Shown here: in pieces, positions 59,000-64,000 of the stretch
How the letters are laid out: each line of letters begins with the position of its first letter
How positions within the stretch are numbered: the stretch's first letter is position 1
DNA from: DASWNP01 sp036399175
GTDB lineage: Bacteria; Acidobacteriota; Blastocatellia; Pyrinomonadales; Pyrinomonadaceae
DNA: 64,000 bases
Direction of reading: 5' to 3'
Assembly (NCBI GenBank): GCA_036399175.1
Contig: DASWNP010000048.1
Location: 62,001 to 126,000 of the forward strand
Program-made: the position numbers and the translations under genes
Notes under the pieces: generated by a model
Database searches by the model: none
What the model saw: only the letters and a program-made list of their open reading frames with translations
Told to the model about the DNA's origin: nothing

Positions 59000-59595
59000 T
59001 TTTAAGCACGTCCCCGCCCACATCCGCCCGAACGCACCCCATGTTCGCACCTGCTCGACCGTCCCCGACGCGAAACACTTCGTCAACAAAACAGTCGCCC
59101 GAGAAACGGAATTAACGGGTTGTTAATACTGTAAGTCAACTACCAGTTCTTTTAGGATAACGGATAAGCGGCGAGGTGCGGAAAGCCAGCTTCGATAATC
59201 TCCCCTGCCCTTTGGCTCTTCCCGGTTTACCGTCGATTTTTACAGTCGAAATTCCGCTTACGGCGCGATGCTTCGGCGTCAAGCGCGCAGTTCGCCCTAT
59301 CTGTACAACAGACTCTTGCCGTTGTTTAAAACTGTCCTAACCCTTCTCGACCAGTGGAAAACCGTTGCTTTTGTAACTCTCTTGTAATATGTAAGTGAAC
59401 ACACAGAATCGCTCTTAGACGGAGACTGCCACAGAGGCAGCAGGAGTCTTCAGGACACCTCGTCAGGAACAGTAAAAATTCGACGCCGCCTTGCGTAAAA
59501 GGTTTCCCCCCAGGGGGCATTTGTGAACGCCTTCGTCTGCAAAAACGAGAGGCAGCTCGCAGGGGTCGAAGTGTCTCTACAGAACGGACGAACTT
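59000..59595. promoter_or_regulatory. Upstream region of exopolysaccharide locus
   Basis: Nearly 600 bp with no convincing gene. TTGTTAATACTGTAAGTC (59118-59135) offers -10/-35-like sequence. A structured segment around 59424-59453 (GACTGCC-ACAGA-GGCAG within GGAGACT/AGTC) may form a leader hairpin. TTGTAA direct repeats with 11-bp period lie at about 59374-59390. It is probably the regulatory region of the EPS genes. Confidence 0.4.
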
Positions 59596-59889
59596 ATGGA
59601 CGCGGACAAGCGAGCCGGTTTCAGGACGGAGAAAAAGAGAAAGAGGAAACGCACGGCGCTCGTCGTGTGCCGGGACACGAAGCGGTTCTGGACGACGCAG
59701 AAACAGTTCTGGCAGTGGGTCAGGGAAGGCGTCGTGATTAAGACCGACGACCAGCCGCTCACAGGCTCTTTCCTGCGCGACCACGAAGAGCTGATGGTCG
59801 TCCTCAGCAATACGGTGCTCAACCTTGCGAGCCCAAACCACCTGCGCGAAGCGCTTCTTTCGAGGCGTATCAGGAGAGTCAGAAGGTAA
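59596..59889 (+). CDS. Basic hypothetical protein at EPS locus start
   Basis: 97 aa with a very basic N-terminus (RTEKKRKRKRT), then VVCRDTKRFWTTQKQFWQWVREGVV (landmark: RDTKRFW, QFWQWVREG) and an acidic-hydrophobic second half. No domain recognised; a small nucleic-acid-binding or regulatory protein is possible. The ribosome site is weak. It ends 10 bp before the polysaccharide export gene. Confidence 0.45.
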   Translation: MDADKRAGFRTEKKRKRKRTALVVCRDTKRFWTTQKQFWQWVREGVVIKTDDQPLTGSFLRDHEELMVVLSNTVLNLASPNHLREALLSRRIRRVRR

Positions 59890-59898
59890 GACTGTTTT

Positions 59899-60993
59899 AT
59901 GAGAACGCGAACCGACCGCCCCCGCCGCTTTCTAAACGCGCTCAAGCGTCCTCCAGCGACGCTCGCCACGCGCGCTCTCCTGCTCGCCGCGCTCGCCGCT
60001 TCTCAAGCGGCAGCCGCGCCCTTCCAGCAGCCGACGAAGCCTTCGGATGCGCTCGTCGAGCGAAGAGTCTCGACGGTCGAGACTCCGAAGCCGACGGACG
60101 AGACGCGGAAGCCGACGGACGAGCGCTACCGCATCGGCGTCGGCGACGTTCTGGAGATACGCGTCTTCAATCGTCCGCAACTGACGCGCGAGGCCGTGCG
60201 CGTCGAAGGCGAAGGCATAATTCGCATGCCTTTAATCGAGGGGCAGATTCAGGCCGCCTGCCAGACCGAGGGCGAACTGGCGAGCGAGATTGCCAGGCGT
60301 TACCTGAAGTTCCTGAAGAATCCGCAGGTCGATGTCTTCGTCAAGGAGTACAACTCGACGCCGGTGGCCGTCCTCGGAGCGGTCAAAGCGCCCGGACGCT
60401 TTCAACTGCAAAGGCGCGTCCGCCTGCTTGAGCTTCTGACCTTTGCCGGAGGCCCGACGGAACTGGCCGGGCACGGCGTCCAGCTCGTTCACGCCTCGCC
60501 GCGCTTCAACTGTAGCAATTCCTCTCAGCCCTCTTTTACCCCGGCCGATTCGACGCTCGCCGAGCTGAGCACTTACAAGCTCAGCGAGACGCTGCGCGGC
60601 GACGTGGAATCGAATCCTTACGTTCAGCCGGGCGATGTCGTGACCGTTCCCGAAGCGGCGCAGGTCTACGTGGTCGGGAACGTCCTGAAGCCCTCGACCA
60701 TCGCGCTCAAAGACAGGGTGACGGTCTCGCAGGCCATCGCCATGTCGGGCGGCGCGCTGCCCGACACGCGGAGCGAGCGCGTGAGGGTCATCCGTCAGGA
60801 CGCGGCGAGCGGCACGAAGACCGAGATACTCGTCGACCTCAAAGCCATCAGCAAACATCGCGCGCAGGACATCGTCCTTCAGGCCAACGACATCGTCGAA
60901 GTGCCGACGGCGAGCGGCAAGAGATTCCTGCGCACGCTTCTGGGGAGCGTCGCCCCTGCCATCGCGCGCATGCCCGTACAGGTTATCCGTTAA
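59899..60993 (+). CDS. Polysaccharide export protein, Wza-like
   Basis: 364 aa. A signal-like segment (about 25-41) and a short Pro/Thr-rich linker precede a Poly_export domain (YRIGVGDVLEIRVFNRPQLT) and two SLBB-type repeats (VAVLGAVKAPGRFQL; VYVVGNVLKPSTI). No lipobox cysteine, so it is not a classical Wza lipoprotein. It should form the periplasmic/outer-membrane export ring for exopolysaccharide, working with the Wzc-like kinase encoded next. Confidence 0.88.
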   Translation: MRTRTDRPRRFLNALKRPPATLATRALLLAALAASQAAAAPFQQPTKPSDALVERRVSTVETPKPTDETRKPTDERYRIGVGDVLEIRVFNRPQLTREAVRVEGEGIIRMPLIEGQIQAACQTEGELASEIARRYLKFLKNPQVDVFVKEYNSTPVAVLGAVKAPGRFQLQRRVRLLELLTFAGGPTELAGHGVQLVHASPRFNCSNSSQPSFTPADSTLAELSTYKLSETLRGDVESNPYVQPGDVVTVPEAAQVYVVGNVLKPSTIALKDRVTVSQAIAMSGGALPDTRSERVRVIRQDAASGTKTEILVDLKAISKHRAQDIVLQANDIVEVPTASGKRFLRTLLGSVAPAIARMPVQVIR

Positions 60994-61110
60994 AAAGCGT
61001 CTGCCCGTCGAACGGCGCACTCTCTCTGAATCCTTCCCGACCGAAGCGTCCCTTTGCGGTATCCCCGACCCGCCAAGAAAGACTCACCTCAGCCCGAGGC
61101 CAGATGAATT

Positions 61111-63525
61111 ATGAAAATCAATAGCCAGTTGATGAAAAACAGAGTTCCCGACGTGGAAGAGCATCTGGAGCTTGTCGATTACCGACAGCCTTACGCGGGC
61201 GCGTTCGACGCCGCCCCGACTGAGAGCGAAGACGCGGCGCACGTTCGCGACTTTCTTCACTGCGTGCGCAGGTATCTCTGGTTGATAATCTCGGTCGTCT
61301 TCATCTCGACGGCGCTCGTCGGCCTCTACATGGCGCGACAGCCCGACCTCTACGAAGCCGAGGCGCAGGTGCAGGTCGATTTGGAGACGGTCAACACGGC
61401 GCTCACCGCTTCCAAGAGCGGCGCTTTCTCCGTCAATCCCGTCAACGACCCGGCCTACTTCAACACGCAGCTACAGATTCTGACGCGCCCGATGCTTCTG
61501 CGCCGCGTCGTCAAAAACTTGCAGCTTGAGCACGACCCGGAATTTCGTCTGCCCGCAGGAGAGGCCGGCTCGCTCAAGCAAAGGCTTGCGAGTTTCTTCG
61601 GCGTCGGCACTCAGGCTGAGAGCCTGAAGGGGCAGCCCGTTCAGGCGTTGGCGATAGCTTCTGAGACTCAGGGCGATTCCGCGCGAGATGCGGGGATGTC
61701 TGCGGAAGAGATGGCCGAGGCCGTGCGCGTCGAGCCTTACGTGCAGGCGATTCAGTCTTCGCTCAAGGTAGAGCCGGTCAAGGAGGTGCGCCTGCCGATA
61801 AAGGAGACGCGGCTCATCAACGTCTCTTTCAGTCATCAGAACCCGCAGACGGCGGCGCGCGTCGTCAACGCCATCGCAGAGGCTTTCATCCAGCTCAATC
61901 TCGAACGCAAAACCGAGATGAGCACTACCACCGGCGACATCCTACAGGGGCGCATCTCCGAGCTACAGGCGCAGATTCGCGCGCAGGAGACGCAACTGCT
62001 CGATTACGCCAAGAATCACCAGATTCTCTCGCTCGACGCGAGCCAGAACACCGTTGTCGAGCGCCTCGTCGGCATCAATCGCCAACTGCTCGAAGCCGAG
62101 AACGAGCGCAAGGTGGCCGAAGCCGCCTACCAGTCGGCGCTCGCGCCGGGCGCGGCGGGCGCTCTGGCCGAAGGCTCTGCGAAGGCCATCTCGGAGGTCG
62201 AAGGGAGGCTCGCGCAGTTGCAGCAGCACCGCGCGCAGCTTCTGGTCGAGACGACCGAAGAGTGGCCGGAAGTTAAAGAGACGAACAATCAGATAGCCGC
62301 CCTCGAAAATCAGCTCAGGCAGATGCGCGAGCGTGCGACCTCGGTGGTCGTCACCAATCTCAACACGCGTTACCGGCAGGCGCTCGCGCGCGAACAGGCG
62401 CTCCGCAGCGCCTTCGACCGCCAGCGCTCTGAAACGCTCACGCAGAACGAAGCGGCCATCAACTACCGTATTCTCCAGCAGGAGATAGAGACCAACAAGG
62501 GCTTGCTCGACGGCATGCTTCAGCGCAGCAAAGAGCACGAAGCCGTCTCCGCCGGGATGCGCAATAACATCCACGTCAACGACTACGCGATTCCGCCGCA
62601 AGCGCCGGTCGGCCCCAAGCGTCTGCTCGTGACGGGCATCGCCTTCGCTCTCTCGCTCGGCGTCGGCCTCGGCCTCGCCGTCTTCCTCGGCTTCACGGAC
62701 AACCGCGTGCGCTCGACCGACGACGTGCAGCGCGCTCTGCCTCTGCCGACGCTCGCCGTCATTCCATCCGTCAACGGCGCGAGCCGACGCCGCTTGAAAA
62801 CCTCTTCCGCGTCCGTCGTCCCGAAGAATAACGGCGACGGCGCTCACGCGGAAGACCTGGAGCTGTTGCTCAACTCGAACGCCTCCGCGCCGCTCACGGA
62901 AGCCTACAGGCAACTGCGCACGTCGATGCTGCTCTCGAAGGGGCACGGCGGGCTCAAGTCGTTTCTCGTGACATCGAGCATCCCCGGCGAAGGCAAAACG
63001 ACGATGGCCGTCAACACCGCCATCAGCCTTTCGCGCACCGGCGCGCTCGTCCTCATCATCGACGCCGATTTGCACAAACCGCGCCTTCATGAAATCTTCG
63101 GCCTCAAAAACGAGAAGGGACTGAGCACGATTCTTTCGAGCGAGCTGAGCGACGTGGAAGCCCTCGCCGTCCCCGTCCATCACAAGGAGAGCCGCCTCGA
63201 CGTGCTCACTTCGGGCCCCATCGTTCCCGAATCGGCTGAGCTGCTCGGCTCAGACCACATGCGTCGCCTCCTCCACACATTTCGCTACACCTACGACTAT
63301 ATCGTCATCGACTCGCCGCCCGTCGCCTACTTCACAGACGGCGTGCTCATCTCTTCGATGGTCGATGGAGTCGTGCTCGTCCTCAATAGCGGGCGGAGCA
63401 AGCGCGAGATGGCGCGCCACTCTTACCAGTTGTTGCAGGGCGTGGGCGCAAACATCTGCGGCGTCGTCCTGAACAACGCGCGCGGGCTCAAGTTCGACTA
63501 CAAGCATTACTACCGGCAGCCCTGA
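61111..63525 (+). CDS. Wzc-like chain-length regulator and tyrosine autokinase
   Basis: 804 aa. Wzz domain with a first membrane helix (about 52-72), a long periplasmic coiled-coil region (about 230-480) and a second helix (about 505-530). A cytoplasmic BY-kinase domain follows: Walker A SIPGEGKTT (~residue 625), Walker A' LIIDADLHKPRLH and Walker B IVIDSPPV. The C-terminal tyrosine cluster is short (YKHYYRQP). It controls polymer length and couples export to autophosphorylation. ATG at 61111 with GAGG about 12 bp upstream. Confidence 0.9.
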   Translation: MKINSQLMKNRVPDVEEHLELVDYRQPYAGAFDAAPTESEDAAHVRDFLHCVRRYLWLIISVVFISTALVGLYMARQPDLYEAEAQVQVDLETVNTALTASKSGAFSVNPVNDPAYFNTQLQILTRPMLLRRVVKNLQLEHDPEFRLPAGEAGSLKQRLASFFGVGTQAESLKGQPVQALAIASETQGDSARDAGMSAEEMAEAVRVEPYVQAIQSSLKVEPVKEVRLPIKETRLINVSFSHQNPQTAARVVNAIAEAFIQLNLERKTEMSTTTGDILQGRISELQAQIRAQETQLLDYAKNHQILSLDASQNTVVERLVGINRQLLEAENERKVAEAAYQSALAPGAAGALAEGSAKAISEVEGRLAQLQQHRAQLLVETTEEWPEVKETNNQIAALENQLRQMRERATSVVVTNLNTRYRQALAREQALRSAFDRQRSETLTQNEAAINYRILQQEIETNKGLLDGMLQRSKEHEAVSAGMRNNIHVNDYAIPPQAPVGPKRLLVTGIAFALSLGVGLGLAVFLGFTDNRVRSTDDVQRALPLPTLAVIPSVNGASRRRLKTSSASVVPKNNGDGAHAEDLELLLNSNASAPLTEAYRQLRTSMLLSKGHGGLKSFLVTSSIPGEGKTTMAVNTAISLSRTGALVLIIDADLHKPRLHEIFGLKNEKGLSTILSSELSDVEALAVPVHHKESRLDVLTSGPIVPESAELLGSDHMRRLLHTFRYTYDYIVIDSPPVAYFTDGVLISSMVDGVVLVLNSGRSKREMARHSYQLLQGVGANICGVVLNNARGLKFDYKHYYRQP

Positions 63526-63628
63526 GCGGCGACGAAAGACGCGCGCTCTTGCGGAAGCGCCCGGCGGAGATTTAACCCGGAGACAGGCCGGAAGAACTGA
63601 CCATGCTTCCGGCTTAACAGATAACGAA

Positions 63629-64000
63629 GATGACAAAGATACTCGAACCCTTCGGCTCGCAGCTCAAGTGGGACGTGGGCGGGGCGTCGCCGCAGAGCGA
63701 AGGCGCATTGGCGATGCCGCTCGTCGGAGAGGAAATGGCGTGCGAGCCTGCGACAGTGAACGCGTCGGCGGTCGTCGCGCGAGCAATCGAAGAGGTCTCG
63801 GAGCGCGCGCAGACGAACAGGGGCGTGCTTCCGCTCGTCGAGCGTCTGTGCGAGATGCTGAGCGCGGAGCAAATCTCTTTCTGCCACTGGAAGAGCAACT
63901 GGAAGCTCGAACGCTGGCTCACGGGCGAGGGCGACTTAGACCTCCTCGTCGAGCGCAAGGACGCCGAGCGTTTCCTCGCCGTCGTCTCGCGGCTCGGCTT
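63629..64000 (+). CDS. Nucleotidyltransferase-like protein (partial, cut by window end)
   Basis: The frame is open from the ATG at 63629 to the window end (124 codons), so the C-terminus is missing. Visible landmarks are a helical stretch VLPLVERLCEMLSAEQISFC, then HWKSNWKLERWL and GEGDLDLLVER. The G-x-G-D-x-D pattern is that of nucleotidyltransferase-type active sites found beside thymidylate-kinase-like domains in polysaccharide loci. It is the third gene of the EPS cluster. Function beyond the fold is unclear. Confidence 0.7.

Noticed and set aside
59371..59392. TTGTAA-n5-TTGTAA direct repeat, similar to the TTTACA pairs
   Set aside because: The period is 11 bp, but there is no -10 box at the matching distance in either direction. 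It was not included in the proposed regulon.

Overview
The window is GC-rich bacterial chromosome. It most likely comes from an Acidobacteriota member of the Blastocatellia/Pyrinomonadaceae type. I infer this from the pair of very large TonB-dependent receptors with an N-terminal carboxypeptidase-regulatory-like domain, the cluster of PQQ-type beta-propeller proteins and the overall gene style. No rRNA or marker gene in the window proves it. No rRNA, tRNA, CRISPR array, integrase or transposase gene was seen.

Layout. 1-2.9 kb: a B12-type radical SAM protein and an acyl-CoA desaturase. 3.0-3.6 kb: an RRM RNA-binding protein with a long leader and a strong terminator. 3.9-6.25 kb: a run of six small unknown genes with good ribosome sites. 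6.3-11.7 kb: a lower-GC accessory block of minus-strand genes (esterase, methyltransferase, alpha/beta hydrolase, DUF5946-like protein) separated by attC-like sites. It looks like an integron cassette cluster without an integrase in view; a serine hydrolase on the + strand lies inside it. 11.7-15 kb: methyltransferase, small C/H/D protein, gluconokinase and glycerophosphodiesterase. 15.2-23.5 kb: a LuxE-like, LuxC-like, glycosyltransferase, ABC ATPase, giant FtsX permease operon. 23.5-45.8 kb: two divergent TonB receptors, six PQQ-type beta-propeller proteins, an intradiol dioxygenase, an ankyrin protein, HicBA, and a DUF3311/sodium-solute symporter pair. 46-47.6 kb: a GNAT protein and a MazF-type toxin pair. 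47.6-55.6 kb: a minus-strand carotenoid operon (crtB, crtI, hydrolase, crtE, GT2, second CrtI-type desaturase, cruF). 56.5-58.9 kb: a second RRM protein, a DEAD-box helicase and a zinc-ribbon protein. 59.6 kb to the end: the start of an exopolysaccharide locus (export protein, Wzc-like kinase, and a nucleotidyltransferase-like gene cut by the window end).

Four features go beyond ordinary annotation. (1) At least ten inverted-repeat elements lie between genes. Their arms are tandem repeats, mostly of 7 bp, and the repeat sequence differs from element to element while the two arms of each element still match. Several run into coding sequence and encode signal peptides or protein ends. (2) The two RRM genes, 53 kb apart, share a 211-nt leader with conserved hairpins, one of which can mask the ribosome site. 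(3) Three promoters (TonB receptor, PQQ protein, symporter operon) share an identical architecture of two TTTACA boxes 11 bp apart, 20 bp, then a -10 box. This suggests a common activator for the TonB/PQQ/symporter region. (4) The attC-like cassette cluster.

Two copies of a ~230-bp palindromic MITE-like element lie at 23.6 and 35.4 kb. Starts were moved to internal codons where a ribosome site or a gene overlap supported it.
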